From assembly GCF_039544205.1 (NCBI RefSeq), contig NZ_BAABLF010000027.1, forward strand, positions 1 through 64,000: 64,000 bases of DNA, read 5' to 3'. Below, one piece after another: positions 24,638 to 33,601 of the stretch (position 1 is the stretch's first letter; every line of letters begins with the position of its first letter). Source of the DNA: Ferrimonas gelatinilytica (lineage in GTDB: Bacteria; Pseudomonadota; Gammaproteobacteria; Enterobacterales; Shewanellaceae). The notes beneath the pieces were generated by a model. The model made no database searches and was not told the DNA's origin. It was given only the letters and a program-made list of their open reading frames with translations. The position numbers and the translations under genes were made by a program.

Positions 24638-25540
24638 ATGGCTGCCCATACCCGACATGCCCATCTGGCCCTGCTGCTGTACGCACTGCTGATCAGCACC
24701 TCCTTCCCCCTGGCCAGCTACCTTGGGGAGCGCTATCCCCCTCTGCTGACCACGCTGCTGCGTTTCATCCTGGCCGCCGCCGGGTTTGTGCTGCTGATGG
24801 CCCGCGCGCGGCAGCTGCAATGGCCGGGGTGGCGGGCACTGGGCCGCTATGCGCTCATCAGCTTGCCGCTGACCGGCTTTTTCCTGCTGATGTTCCGAGC
24901 CGGCCAAAGTGCGACGCCACTGGCGATGGGTAGCCTGGCAACCCTGGTGCCACTGCTCAGCTGCTTGCTGGGCTGGCTTTGCTGGCGGGTGGCACCCACG
25001 GCCCAGCGCCTGCTGGCGCTGACGCTGGGGGCCCTCGGAGCGATTTGGGTGCTCACCGCCGGTGACCTGACCCAGCTTGGCGCCGACGGTTGGCCCGAGG
25101 GCAACAGTGAGTTCCTACTGGCCTGTGGCCTGATGGCCGGCTACCCGTTGACCCTCAAGCAACTGCACCGCGGGGAGCCGATGCTTACGATCACCGGGTG
25201 GTCACTCATCACCGGGACAGGATGGCTGCTGCTGGCGGCCGGCTTCGATCCGCCGCCATGGCGCTGGCCCGATGGTGGCTCACTCCTGGCGATCCTCTGG
25301 CTGGCCCTGTTTACCACCATGTTAACCTTCTACCTGTTCCAGGCGGCCAGCCTGGTGGTGGGAGGGAGCAGCGCCCATGCCTACAGCTTGTTGATGCCGG
25401 CGCTGGTGTTGATGCTGGAAGCGGCGATCGGCCAGAGAGTGCCCCACTGGAGCCTGCTCCCGGGTCTGGCGCTGACCCTACTGGCACTGGCCTGGTTGCT
25501 GAAGATGGATCACCAGCCCCACAGCGAGCGACGAATTTGA
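24638..25540 (+). CDS. EamA/DMT-family transporter
   Basis: 300 aa, almost wholly hydrophobic, with about ten membrane segments in two EamA repeats. The second repeat shows the LFTTMLTFYLFQAASLVVGGSSA stretch typical of the family near residues 226-248 (described by position, since it is one continuous segment). Start ATG with AAGGAG 4 bases upstream. The substrate is unknown; relatives export amino acids or metabolites. It is the only plus-strand gene in the 20-42 kb interval and converges on atpC over a shared terminator. Confidence 0.85.
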   Translation: MAAHTRHAHLALLLYALLISTSFPLASYLGERYPPLLTTLLRFILAAAGFVLLMARARQLQWPGWRALGRYALISLPLTGFFLLMFRAGQSATPLAMGSLATLVPLLSCLLGWLCWRVAPTAQRLLALTLGALGAIWVLTAGDLTQLGADGWPEGNSEFLLACGLMAGYPLTLKQLHRGEPMLTITGWSLITGTGWLLLAAGFDPPPWRWPDGGSLLAILWLALFTTMLTFYLFQAASLVVGGSSAHAYSLLMPALVLMLEAAIGQRVPHWSLLPGLALTLLALAWLLKMDHQPHSERRI

Positions 25541-25546
25541 GCCATA

Positions 25547-25576
25547 AAAAAAGCGCCGCGAATGCGGCGCTTTTTC
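25547..25576. terminator. Bidirectional terminator between the DMT gene and atpC
   Basis: Perfect stem AAAGCGCCGC (25550-25559) / GCGGCGCTTT (25564-25573) with a GAAT loop and A and T runs on the two sides. It serves both the plus-strand transporter gene and the end of the minus-strand atp operon. Confidence 0.9.
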
Positions 25577-25587
25577 TGATGGATAGC

Positions 25588-26013
25588 TTACTTACTCAGG
25601 TGCTTACGGATGGTTTCCACCACTCGCAACTGCGCCAGTGCGCGTTCAAGCTCAATCTGTGCTGCATCGTAATCAAAGTCGACGCCGGCGTGGGCGATGC
25701 GCTCCTGTGCGGCACGCTTGGCCTCACGAGCCGCTTCCACGTCGATATCTTCTGCACGGATGGCCACATCGGCCATCACGATCACGGAGTTCGGCTGGAC
25801 CTCAAGGATCCCCCCGGACAGGTAGATCATCTCTTCCTTTCCGTGTTGCTTTACGATGCGGACCATACCGGGCTTGATGGCAGTCAGCAGCGGAACGTGA
25901 CCCGGTAAGATCCCGAGTTCGCCTTCGATACCGGTGACCTGTACGGTTTCAACGAGTCCTGAGAACAGCTTCTCGTGTGCGCTGACCACATCCAGGTGAA
26001 CAGTCATTGCCAT
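25588..26013 (-). CDS. atpC: ATP synthase F1 epsilon subunit
   Basis: 141 aa. N-terminal beta-sandwich (about 1-88, MAMTVHLDVVSAHEKLFSG, nearly identical to the E. coli start) and C-terminal helical hairpin (about 95-140). It couples rotation of the central stalk to the c-ring and can inhibit ATP hydrolysis. Last gene of the atp operon, 18 bp after atpD and followed by a terminator. Confidence 0.95.
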   Translation of the reverse strand: MAMTVHLDVVSAHEKLFSGLVETVQVTGIEGELGILPGHVPLLTAIKPGMVRIVKQHGKEEMIYLSGGILEVQPNSVIVMADVAIRAEDIDVEAAREAKRAAQERIAHAGVDFDYDAAQIELERALAQLRVVETIRKHLSK

Positions 26014-26031
26014 CTTATCCTCCCGGAAAGA

Positions 26032-27414
26032 TTAAAGGTTCTTACCCTTCTCGACCGCTTCGTCGATGCTACCAACCATGTAGAAGGCCTGCTCCGGCAG
26101 GTGATCGTACTCACCGGCCAGGATGCCTTTAAAGCCGTGGATGGTTTCCTTGAGCGAAACGAACTTACCCGGAGAACCGGTAAAGACCTCTGCTACGAAG
26201 AACGGCTGAGACAGGAAGCGCTCGATCTTACGGGCACGTTCCACCACCAGCTTGTCGTCTTCGGACAGTTCGTCCATACCCAGGATCGCGATGATGTCCT
26301 TCAGCTCCTTGTAGCGCTGCAGAACGGTCTGCACACCACGAGCCACATCATAGTGCTCCTGACCAATGACCAGCGGATCCAGCTGACGGGAGCTGGAATC
26401 GAGCGGGTCGATGGCGGGGTAGATACCGCGGGCAGCGATATCACGGCTCAGTACCACGGTCGCATCCAAGTGGGCGAAGGTGGTGGCCGGGGAGGGGTCG
26501 GTCAAGTCATCTGCAGGCACGTAGACCGCCTGAACGGAGGTGATGGAGCCGGTCTTGGTGGAAGCAATACGCTCCTGCAGGACACCCATCTCTTCCGCCA
26601 GCGTCGGCTGGTAACCTACCGCAGAGGGCATACGGCCCAGCAGAGCGGATACTTCAGTACCGGCCAGGGTGTAACGATAGATGTTGTCGACAAACAACAG
26701 TACGTCACGTCCCTCATCACGGAACTTCTCCGCCATGGTCAGACCGGTCAGGGCCACGCGCAGACGGTTACCCGGCGGCTCGTTCATCTGACCGTAAACC
26801 AGAGATACTTTGTCCAGTACGTTGGACTCTTTCATCTCGTGGTAGAAATCGTTCCCTTCACGGGTACGCTCACCCACACCGGCAAACACGGAGTAACCGG
26901 AGCTTTCTACCGCGATGTTACGGATCAGCTCCATCATGTTGACGGTTTTACCTACGCCGGCGCCGCCAAACAGACCCACCTTACCGCCTTTAGCGAAGGG
27001 GCAGACCAGGTCGATCACCTTGATGCCGGTTTCCAGCAGCTCGGTGGCGGAAGACTGATCTTCGTAGCTCGGTGCAGCGCGGTGGATGGCCCAACGCTCC
27101 TCTTCACCGATTTCACCGGCTTCGTCGATGGGCTCACCCAGGACGTTCATAATACGACCTAGGGTCGCAGTGCCCACCGGAACCTCAATGGCTTTACCGG
27201 TGTTGGTCACTTTCAGGCCACGACGCAAACCTTCTGACGCACCCATTGCGATGGTACGGACTACGCCGCCGCCCAGCTGCTGCTGAACTTCCAGCACCAG
27301 GCTGGCGTCATCGTGGGCGACGTTCAGGGCGTCGTATACCTTAGGAACGGCGTCTTGCGGAAACTCCACGTCGACAACCGCGCCAATCACCTGAACAACA
27401 GTACCTGTGCTCAT
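26032..27414 (-). CDS. atpD: ATP synthase F1 beta subunit
   Basis: 460 aa, exactly the E. coli length. Catalytic nucleotide-binding subunit of F1. The Walker A motif GGAGVGKTVNMMELI (near 149-163) and the Walker B-type VLLFVDNIYR are present. It works with AtpA in the alpha3beta3 hexamer. Sixth of the seven genes after atpB, 33 bp after atpG. Confidence 0.97.
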   Translation of the reverse strand: MSTGTVVQVIGAVVDVEFPQDAVPKVYDALNVAHDDASLVLEVQQQLGGGVVRTIAMGASEGLRRGLKVTNTGKAIEVPVGTATLGRIMNVLGEPIDEAGEIGEEERWAIHRAAPSYEDQSSATELLETGIKVIDLVCPFAKGGKVGLFGGAGVGKTVNMMELIRNIAVESSGYSVFAGVGERTREGNDFYHEMKESNVLDKVSLVYGQMNEPPGNRLRVALTGLTMAEKFRDEGRDVLLFVDNIYRYTLAGTEVSALLGRMPSAVGYQPTLAEEMGVLQERIASTKTGSITSVQAVYVPADDLTDPSPATTFAHLDATVVLSRDIAARGIYPAIDPLDSSSRQLDPLVIGQEHYDVARGVQTVLQRYKELKDIIAILGMDELSEDDKLVVERARKIERFLSQPFFVAEVFTGSPGKFVSLKETIHGFKGILAGEYDHLPEQAFYMVGSIDEAVEKGKNL

Positions 27415-27447
27415 GATTTTTCCTCTGATTCTGTCAAAAGCGTTGCC

Positions 27448-28311
27448 TTAAACCGCCGCAGCACCGGCACAAATCTCGCTCAGTTCCTGCGTAATCGCAG
27501 CCTGACGAGCCTTGTTGTATACCAGTTGCAGATCATCGACCAGGCCTTCAGCGTTATCGGTCGCGGCTTTCATCGCTACCATACGCGCGGCCTGTTCAGA
27601 CGCGACATTTTCCACCACCCCCTGGTAAACCACGGACTCGACGTAGCGCACCAGCAGCTTATCGAGCAGCTGCTTGGGGCTATCCGGCTCATACACGTAG
27701 TCCCAGGTATGGGGGGCTTCCTGCTTGTCGCTTTTGGGCAACGGCAGCAGTTGATCGATCACCGGATCCTGCTTCATGGTGTTTACAAATTGGTTGTACA
27801 CCAGGTAGAGGCGGTCCAGTTTGCCCTCGTCGTAAGCATCCAGCATCACTTTGACGGAACCGATCAAGTCGGTCAGGGTCGGCTCATCGCCAAACCCGGA
27901 GGCCTGTGCAACGACCTCCCCGCCATAACTCTGGAAGAAACCGGCGGCCTTGGTGCCGATGGCAGCGAACTGCACATTGGCGCCCTTGGCCTTCCAGGCT
28001 GCAGCTCCCTTCACCACCTGCTTGAACAGGTTGATGTTAAGGCCGCCACAGAGGCCACGGTCCGTGGAGATAACGATGTATCCCACGTTCTTGGCCTCGC
28101 GCTCTTCCAGGTAAGGATGCTTGTACTCGAGAGAGCCCTGCGCGATGTGACCGATCACCTTACGCATGCTGTCTGCATAGGGACGGCTGGCATTCATGCG
28201 CTCCTGCGCATGACGCATCTTGGATGCGGCCACCATCTGCATTGCAGACGTGATCTTCTGAGTGCTTTTCACACTCGCGATCTTGGTACGGATCTCTTTA
28301 GCGCCGGACAT
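27448..28311 (-). CDS. atpG: ATP synthase F1 gamma subunit
   Basis: 287 aa. Central rotating stalk of F1. The long N-terminal helix (MSGAKEIRTKIASVKSTQKI) and the C-terminal helix (LQLVYNKARQAAITQELSEI) that form the coiled coil are clearly recognisable, and the ISTDRGLCGGLN motif lies near residue 78. It lies 20 bp downstream of atpA. Confidence 0.96.
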   Translation of the reverse strand: MSGAKEIRTKIASVKSTQKITSAMQMVAASKMRHAQERMNASRPYADSMRKVIGHIAQGSLEYKHPYLEEREAKNVGYIVISTDRGLCGGLNINLFKQVVKGAAAWKAKGANVQFAAIGTKAAGFFQSYGGEVVAQASGFGDEPTLTDLIGSVKVMLDAYDEGKLDRLYLVYNQFVNTMKQDPVIDQLLPLPKSDKQEAPHTWDYVYEPDSPKQLLDKLLVRYVESVVYQGVVENVASEQAARMVAMKAATDNAEGLVDDLQLVYNKARQAAITQELSEICAGAAAV

Positions 28312-28331
28312 CTCTTACTCTCCTTGACCTG

Positions 28332-29873
28332 TTACCAGGTTTGAGTGGCAATGAACTGATCCAGTGCGGACTGCAGCTGAGCTTCGATGTCGGAGTTGTA
28401 GTCTCCTTTCTCGTTGATCAGGGCAATCAAGTCCGCGTGCTGACTGTTCATGTAGGAAAGCAGAGAGGTTTCGAAGTCACCGATCTTGGCCACTTCGACG
28501 GACTTCAGGAAGCCCTTCTCGGCTGCGAAAATCACGACACCCTGTTCGGCTACGCTCATCGGAGAGTACTGCTTCTGCTTCATCAGCTCGGTAACGCGCT
28601 CACCATGCTCCAGCTGGGCACGGGTCGCCTCATCCAGGTCAGAAGAGAACTGGGCGAAGGCCGCGAGTTCGCGGTACTGAGCCAGGGCGGTACGGATACC
28701 ACCGGACAGCTTCTTGATGATCTTCGTCTGAGCGGCGCCACCCACACGGGATACGGAGATCCCCGGGTTAACAGCAGGGCGCAGACCGGCGTTAAACAGG
28801 TCGGTTTCCAGGAAGATCTGGCCGTCGGTGATGGAGATCACGTTGGTCGGAACGAATGCGGAAACGTCGCCAGCCTGGGTTTCGATGATCGGCAGAGCGG
28901 TCAGAGAACCGGTTTTGCCTTTCACTTCGCCGTTGGTGAACTTCTCCACGTAATCCGCATTCACACGGGAGGCACGCTCCAGCAGGCGGGAGTGGAGGTA
29001 GAATACGTCACCCGGGAAAGCTTCACGGCCTGGCGGGCGGCGCAGCAGCAGGGAGATCTGACGGTAAGCAACAGCCTGCTTGGACAGGTCATCGTATACG
29101 ATCAGCGCATCTTCACCGCGGTCACGGAAGTACTCACCCATGGAGCAACCGGAGTAGGGCGCCAGGTACTGCAGAGCCGCCGCTTCGGACGCGGACGCCA
29201 CGACAACGATGGTGTTTTGCAGGGCACCGTGCTCTTCCAGCTTGCGCACCACGTTGGCGATGGTGGAGGCCTTCTGGCCTATCGCTACGTAGACACACTT
29301 AATGCCGGAATCACGCTGGTTGATGATGGCGTCGATGGCCATCGCGGTTTTACCGGTCTGACGGTCACCAATGATCAGCTCACGCTGACCACGGCCAATC
29401 GGGATCATGGCGTCAACGGACTTGTAGCCGGTCTGAACAGGCTGGGCTACGCCTTCACGCTCAATAACACCCGGTGCAATCACCTCAACGGGGGAGAACC
29501 CATCGTTTTCGATAGCTCCCTTACCGTCGATCGGCTCGCCCAAGGTGTTGACCACGCGGCCCAACAGGCCACGGCCCACTGGCACTTCCAGAATACGGCC
29601 AGTGGATTTAACTTTTTCCCCTTCCGCCAGATCGGCGTAAGGACCCATCACAACAGCACCAACGGAGTCACGCTCCAGGTTCAGTGCGATGGCAAAACGG
29701 TTGCCAGGCAGCTCGATCATCTCACCCTGCATCACATCGGCCAGGCCGTGGATACGGATGATGCCATCGCTTACGGAAACGATGGTGCCTTCATTACGAG
29801 CTTCGCTGACAACATTGAACTGTTCAATACGGCTCTTGATCAGTTCACTGATTTCAGTGGAATTCAGTTGCAT
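28332..29873 (-). CDS. atpA: ATP synthase F1 alpha subunit
   Basis: 513 aa from the ATG at 29873 (MQLNSTEIS), the same length as E. coli AtpA. A GTG two codons upstream is also in frame, but the GGGGA ribosome site fits the ATG better. Walker A GDRQTGKTAMAID lies near 169-181. It is the non-catalytic nucleotide-binding partner of AtpD, and the N terminus contacts the delta subunit. It lies 14 bp after atpH. Confidence 0.97.
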   Translation of the reverse strand: MQLNSTEISELIKSRIEQFNVVSEARNEGTIVSVSDGIIRIHGLADVMQGEMIELPGNRFAIALNLERDSVGAVVMGPYADLAEGEKVKSTGRILEVPVGRGLLGRVVNTLGEPIDGKGAIENDGFSPVEVIAPGVIEREGVAQPVQTGYKSVDAMIPIGRGQRELIIGDRQTGKTAMAIDAIINQRDSGIKCVYVAIGQKASTIANVVRKLEEHGALQNTIVVVASASEAAALQYLAPYSGCSMGEYFRDRGEDALIVYDDLSKQAVAYRQISLLLRRPPGREAFPGDVFYLHSRLLERASRVNADYVEKFTNGEVKGKTGSLTALPIIETQAGDVSAFVPTNVISITDGQIFLETDLFNAGLRPAVNPGISVSRVGGAAQTKIIKKLSGGIRTALAQYRELAAFAQFSSDLDEATRAQLEHGERVTELMKQKQYSPMSVAEQGVVIFAAEKGFLKSVEVAKIGDFETSLLSYMNSQHADLIALINEKGDYNSDIEAQLQSALDQFIATQTW

Positions 29874-29887
29874 GCTCACATCCCCAA

Positions 29888-30421
29888 TTAGGATTGCAGC
29901 TTGTCGGCAAGGCGGCTGAGCTTGCCGCGTACCGACCCGTCGATCACGGTGTCACCACAAGTGATGATGACACCGGCGATCAGATCCGGGTTGACGCTGC
30001 AGTTCAGCTTCACTTTGCGTGCCAAACGTTGTTCCAACGACGCTGCGATTTTGGTCAGTTGCTCTTCGGACAGGACCTCGGCGGATTGAACCTCCGCAGT
30101 CAGCTCCTTCATCCACTCGTCGCGCAACAGCGCGAACTGGCGGGCAACCGCCGGCAGCGTCACCAGGCGTCCATTTTCTGCCATCACCTTTACCAGGTTC
30201 TGGCCATGCTCATCGAGTTGCTCGCCACCGATCTTGATAAAGATATCGGCCAGCTGCTCGGCGTTGGTCTGACTGGACATCAGTTCCATCACGGTCTCAT
30301 TGGCCGCAATTTCTGCCAGGAAACCCAGCATCTGTCCCCAGTCGTCCACCGCCTGCTTCTCGACGGCAAAATCGAAAGCGGCTTTGGCATAAGGGCGAGC
30401 AACAGTGGTCAATTCAGACAT
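29888..30421 (-). CDS. atpH: ATP synthase F1 delta subunit
   Basis: 177 aa (E. coli 177). Peripheral-stalk protein linking F1 alpha to the b-subunit dimer. Begins MSELTTVARPYAKAAFDFA, the conserved family N terminus; the C-terminal segment contains GVIITCGDTVIDGSVRGKL, also conserved. It lies 18 bp downstream of atpF. Confidence 0.96.
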   Translation of the reverse strand: MSELTTVARPYAKAAFDFAVEKQAVDDWGQMLGFLAEIAANETVMELMSSQTNAEQLADIFIKIGGEQLDEHGQNLVKVMAENGRLVTLPAVARQFALLRDEWMKELTAEVQSAEVLSEEQLTKIAASLEQRLARKVKLNCSVNPDLIAGVIITCGDTVIDGSVRGKLSRLADKLQS

Positions 30422-30439
30422 TTAGCCCTCTCCCTTTGC

Positions 30440-30910
30440 TTACAGTTCGTTAGCCAGCTTGTCGACAATGTCGCGGTGCGCGTTGGCATCAATGGAACGC
30501 TCCAGGATCTTCTCAGCACCCGCGACTGCCAGGGCAGCCACTTGGGCGCGCAGTTCATCCCGTGCGCGGTTACGTTCAGCTTCGATCTCGGCTTCGCCTT
30601 GGGCAATGATCTTGGCGCGAACCACCTCGGCTTCCGCCTTGGCTTCCTCGACAATGGCATTGCCTCGTTTGTTGGCCTGCTCAACGATCTCAGCCGCTTG
30701 TCCTTTGGCATCTTTGATCTGGTCTGACGCTTTTTGTTGCGCCAACTCCAGATTCTTGCCCGCGCGTTCCGCGCTGGCGAGGCCATCAGCAATCGTCTTC
30801 TGTCGTTCTTCGATGGCTGCCAGCAAGGGCGGCCATACGTACTTCATGCAGAACCAGACGAAGAGGATAAAAGCGATCAGCTGACCCAGTAAGGTCGCGT
30901 TGATAGTCAA
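30440..30910 (-). CDS. atpF: ATP synthase F0 b subunit (TTG start)
   Basis: 156 aa, exactly the usual length, if translation starts at TTG (30910). That start has AGGAG 8 bases upstream and yields MTINATLLGQLIAFILFVWF, matching the family N terminus. The in-frame ATG at 30934 would overlap the ribosome site and add eight foreign residues, and the ATG at 30922 reads out of frame. A membrane anchor (about 5-25) is followed by a long charged helix that dimerises as the peripheral stalk. The TTG start may lower b-subunit yield relative to its neighbours. Confidence 0.93.
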   Translation of the reverse strand: MTINATLLGQLIAFILFVWFCMKYVWPPLLAAIEERQKTIADGLASAERAGKNLELAQQKASDQIKDAKGQAAEIVEQANKRGNAIVEEAKAEAEVVRAKIIAQGEAEIEAERNRARDELRAQVAALAVAGAEKILERSIDANAHRDIVDKLANEL

Positions 30911-30982
30911 AACGGCATCTCCTCTTAAATCCAATTCAAGCCTTGCGTACAGCGCAAGGCCCGGTCATCAGGATGGGATGCG

Positions 30983-31198
30983 TTATGCGAACAGCATGTA
31001 CATGCCGATACCCACACCGATCATCGGTACGGCATCCAGCAGACCGGCGATGATGAACATCTTGGTTTGCAGGGTCGGGGCCATTTCCGGCTGACGGGCA
31101 CAGGCTTCCAGGAACTTACCACCCAACAGACCGAAACCGATGGCAGTGGCCATGGCACAGATACCGATCAGAAAAGCAACAGCGAAATAGGATTCCAT
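30983..31198 (-). CDS. atpE: ATP synthase F0 c subunit
   Basis: 71 aa hairpin of two membrane helices joined by the polar ARQPE loop (about 34-38). The proton-carrying Asp is D55 in AGLLDAVPMI. The glutamate plus Q/S/T set typical of sodium-dependent c subunits is absent, so it should use protons. It is shorter than the E. coli protein (79) because the N terminus is trimmed. A 72-bp gap to atpF and 48-bp gap from atpB are the widest in the operon; an enhanced translation-initiation region for atpE is known in E. coli. Confidence 0.95.
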   Translation of the reverse strand: MESYFAVAFLIGICAMATAIGFGLLGGKFLEACARQPEMAPTLQTKMFIIAGLLDAVPMIGVGIGMYMLFA

Positions 31199-31246
31199 GA
31201 GTCTCTCCAGATAGTTAAGCTTAAACTAACTTATTGATGTTATTGA

Positions 31247-32071
31247 TTAATGGTCTTCACTTGCCATGCTGAGATACACAATCGTCAGCATCATGAAGAT
31301 GAAGGCCTGAAGCACGATTACCAGAATGTGGAAAATTGCCCAAAGTATGTGCAACGCCACGCCCAGAGAACCGAGCACCACACCGCCGCTGTAAACCAGC
31401 GCGATGAGGACGAAGATCAATTCACCCGCGTACAGGTTACCGAACAGACGAAGCGCCAATGAGATGGGTTTCGCCAGCAGGGTGACCGATTCGAGGACGA
31501 AATTGAACGGGATCATTACTGGGTGGTTGAACGGTTGGAGGGTCAACTCCTTCGCAAACCCCTTGACGCCTTTCACTTTGATACTGGTGAAGATCACCGT
31601 CAAAAAGACACCAAGCGCCAATGCTGCGGTGATGTTCAAGTCGGTCGTTGGAACGATCTTGAAGTACTCAACACCAGTCGCCCACATGATGGCGTTGGGG
31701 ATGAAGTCCACAGGGATAAGATCCATCAGGTTCATCAGGAAAACCCAGACGAAGATGGTCAAAGCCATGGGAGCTACAACGGGGTTGCGGCCGTGGAACA
31801 CATCCTTCACGGAGTTGTTCACAAACTCCACCAGGATCTCGATAAAGCATTGCAGCTTACCGGGAACGCCAGTGGTCGCTTTTTTCGCTACGGAGCGAAA
31901 CAGCCACAGGAAGAGGAGACCTAAGCCAACCGCGAACAGCAATGAATCGACGTGCCATACCCAGAACCCCGCCTCTTTACAGGCATAGTTCCACCCAAGA
32001 CCGGAGTCGGTGGAGCAGACCTGCAAATTGGTCAAGTGGTGCTGGATGTATTCCTGAGGAGTAGCAGCCAT
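31247..32071 (-). CDS. atpB: ATP synthase F0 a subunit
   Basis: 274 aa (E. coli 271) with five to six membrane helices. The essential Arg lies in the SLALRLFGNLYAGEL helix near residue 209. With the c-ring it forms the proton path. It is the first structural gene of the operon here, because no atpI precedes it. It lies 406 bp downstream of the likely promoter start point. Confidence 0.96.
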   Translation of the reverse strand: MAATPQEYIQHHLTNLQVCSTDSGLGWNYACKEAGFWVWHVDSLLFAVGLGLLFLWLFRSVAKKATTGVPGKLQCFIEILVEFVNNSVKDVFHGRNPVVAPMALTIFVWVFLMNLMDLIPVDFIPNAIMWATGVEYFKIVPTTDLNITAALALGVFLTVIFTSIKVKGVKGFAKELTLQPFNHPVMIPFNFVLESVTLLAKPISLALRLFGNLYAGELIFVLIALVYSGGVVLGSLGVALHILWAIFHILVIVLQAFIFMMLTIVYLSMASEDH

Positions 32072-32483
32072 TATTCATCTCATTTGTTTTTGTTGAAAAA
32101 ACAAAGTTGCTGCCCATAGTGTGTCCCGAGACGCTATAGCGTCGTCCGGACGCACCCTGGTTAGCATCAGCTTTTATCGAATCCTATCCGAACAGACCCG
32201 AAGGCCGATTCGCCGCCACTGGAGATCAGCGACCGCTAAGGAATGCGATACAGATCGAGCGCCTAGACGTTAAAACATCGAAAAACGACGCTTAGCTTTA
32301 CCCAGGTACCCGAAATACGCAGCACCAGCTCATCATCAACGAACCAAGCCACGACAAAAGCAGAGGTTGAGGTACAACCGCGCTCCCTCGCAGAGACTGG
32401 ATTTCGCTTGAAACGAGCCCGCTTCCTGCGTTTTTAACAATCCCGCAAAGCAACAGCAGGGCGGGACTGAAAAATCATGCGAA

Positions 32484-32511
32484 AGTATACCGGCTTATGC
32501 CCCCGATGCAA
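32484..32511 (-). promoter_or_regulatory. Promoter of the atp operon
   Basis: On the minus strand, -35 TTGCAT (32506-32511), a 16-bp spacer and -10 TATACT (32484-32489). It points at atpB with a leader of about 400 nt. No better promoter was seen nearer to atpB. Confidence 0.6.
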
Positions 32512-32636
32512 CAAAACACGGCGGATTGACGGTATCTCACGTCACGTTTGCATCATGATTTGTGATCCAGCCAGGACGCCAGCACTTCGAATTGCAAAAC
32601 GTTAAAATTCAGTACAGATTTGGAATCGGCAAATGA

Positions 32637-32660
32637 AAAACGAGCCTTTCGGCTCGTTTC
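32637..32660 (-). terminator. Terminator downstream of parB
   Basis: Stem AACGAGCC (32639-32646) / GGCTCGTT (32651-32658) with a TTTC loop; on the minus strand the run is TTTTTC after the stem. It separates the rsmG-parAB unit from the atp promoter. Confidence 0.85.
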
Positions 32661-32687
32661 ATTGTGGTGGCTAGTAAATTTGCTCCG

Positions 32688-33584
32688 TTACTCCTCCCGG
32701 GAGGGGGCAATTTTGCTGAGGATCCCATCCAGCTGATCCAGGTCCCGGTAGCTGATCACCAGCTTCCCTTTTCCCTTGTTGCCGTGATTGATGGCAACTT
32801 CGGCCCCGAGATTTTCGGTCAGGCGTTGCGCCAGGGCCTGAATGTCCGGATCCACCCGCTTTTCCGGCTTCGCCGGCGTCGGTGTCTGTACCTTCTGTAC
32901 CAGCCGTTCGGTTTCCCTCACGTTCAGGCCTTTGGCCACCACCTGGCGGGCCACCAGGTTCTGCTCATCGCCGCTCAAGGCCAACAGCGCCCTGGCGTGG
33001 CCCATCTCAAGGTCCCCGTGCTCCAACAGGGTTTTCACCTCATCATTGAGGTGATTCAGGCGCAGCAGGTTGGTGACTGTGGTGCGGGACTTTCCCACCG
33101 CTTCGGCCACCTGGGCATGAGTGAGATCAAACTCATCCGCCAGGCGCTTAAGCGCGATCGCTTCCTCCATGGCGTTGAGATCTTCCCGCTGGATGTTCTC
33201 AATCAGGGCGATGGCGATAGCGGCGTTATCATCAACCTGCTTGAGCAGGCAGGGAACTGTCTCCAGACCCGCCATCTGTGCGGCGCGCCAACGTCGCTCG
33301 CCGGCAATGATCTCGTAACGATCGCCGCTGAGTTGACGGACCACGACAGGTTGGATCACGCCCTGTGACCGGATGGAGGCCGCGAGTTCCTCCAGTGCCT
33401 CCGCCGACATGTCACGACGGGGCTGGTACTGTCCGGCGCGCAGTGCGGTGACCGACAGACGGGTCAACTCCGATGGTGGCAGTTCAGGGCGAAGTGATTC
33501 TTTCTGATCGCTCAGCGCCATCGACTGGCTGCTGCCCAACAAGGCATCCAGCCCTTTGCCCAATCCACGTTTTCTCAACGACAT
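32688..33584 (-). CDS. parB: Chromosome-partitioning protein ParB
   Basis: 298 aa. The N-terminal CTP-binding ParB domain contains the GERRWRAAQMAG motif. The central helix-turn-helix (about 130-180) begins near DLTHAQVAEAVGKSRTTV, and a C-terminal dimerisation domain ends the protein. It binds parS and spreads as a CTP-dependent clamp. Three parS-like sites were found at 45.8, 48.4 and 54.8 kb. It lies 17 bp after parA. Confidence 0.95.
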   Translation of the reverse strand: MSLRKRGLGKGLDALLGSSQSMALSDQKESLRPELPPSELTRLSVTALRAGQYQPRRDMSAEALEELAASIRSQGVIQPVVVRQLSGDRYEIIAGERRWRAAQMAGLETVPCLLKQVDDNAAIAIALIENIQREDLNAMEEAIALKRLADEFDLTHAQVAEAVGKSRTTVTNLLRLNHLNDEVKTLLEHGDLEMGHARALLALSGDEQNLVARQVVAKGLNVRETERLVQKVQTPTPAKPEKRVDPDIQALAQRLTENLGAEVAINHGNKGKGKLVISYRDLDQLDGILSKIAPSREE

Positions 33585-33601
33585 CGGCTTCCTCTTTGAC
33601 G

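Larger units (their letters stand above)
32072..32687. other. 616-bp gap between atpB and parB, position normally held by atpI
   Basis: No frame here exceeds about 40 codons and none of the three minus-strand frames shows the hydrophobic pattern of AtpI. From the atp promoter start (about 32477) to atpB there are about 405 bases, close to the size of an atpI gene. A perfect 14-bp palindrome GACGCTATAGCGTC lies at 32130-32143. The rest is unremarkable. Confidence 0.6.

Noticed and set aside
30983..31198. Sodium-dependent ATP synthase c subunit
   Set aside because: The key residue is Asp55 without the Gln, Glu and Ser/Thr ligand set of sodium rings; it fits a proton ring.
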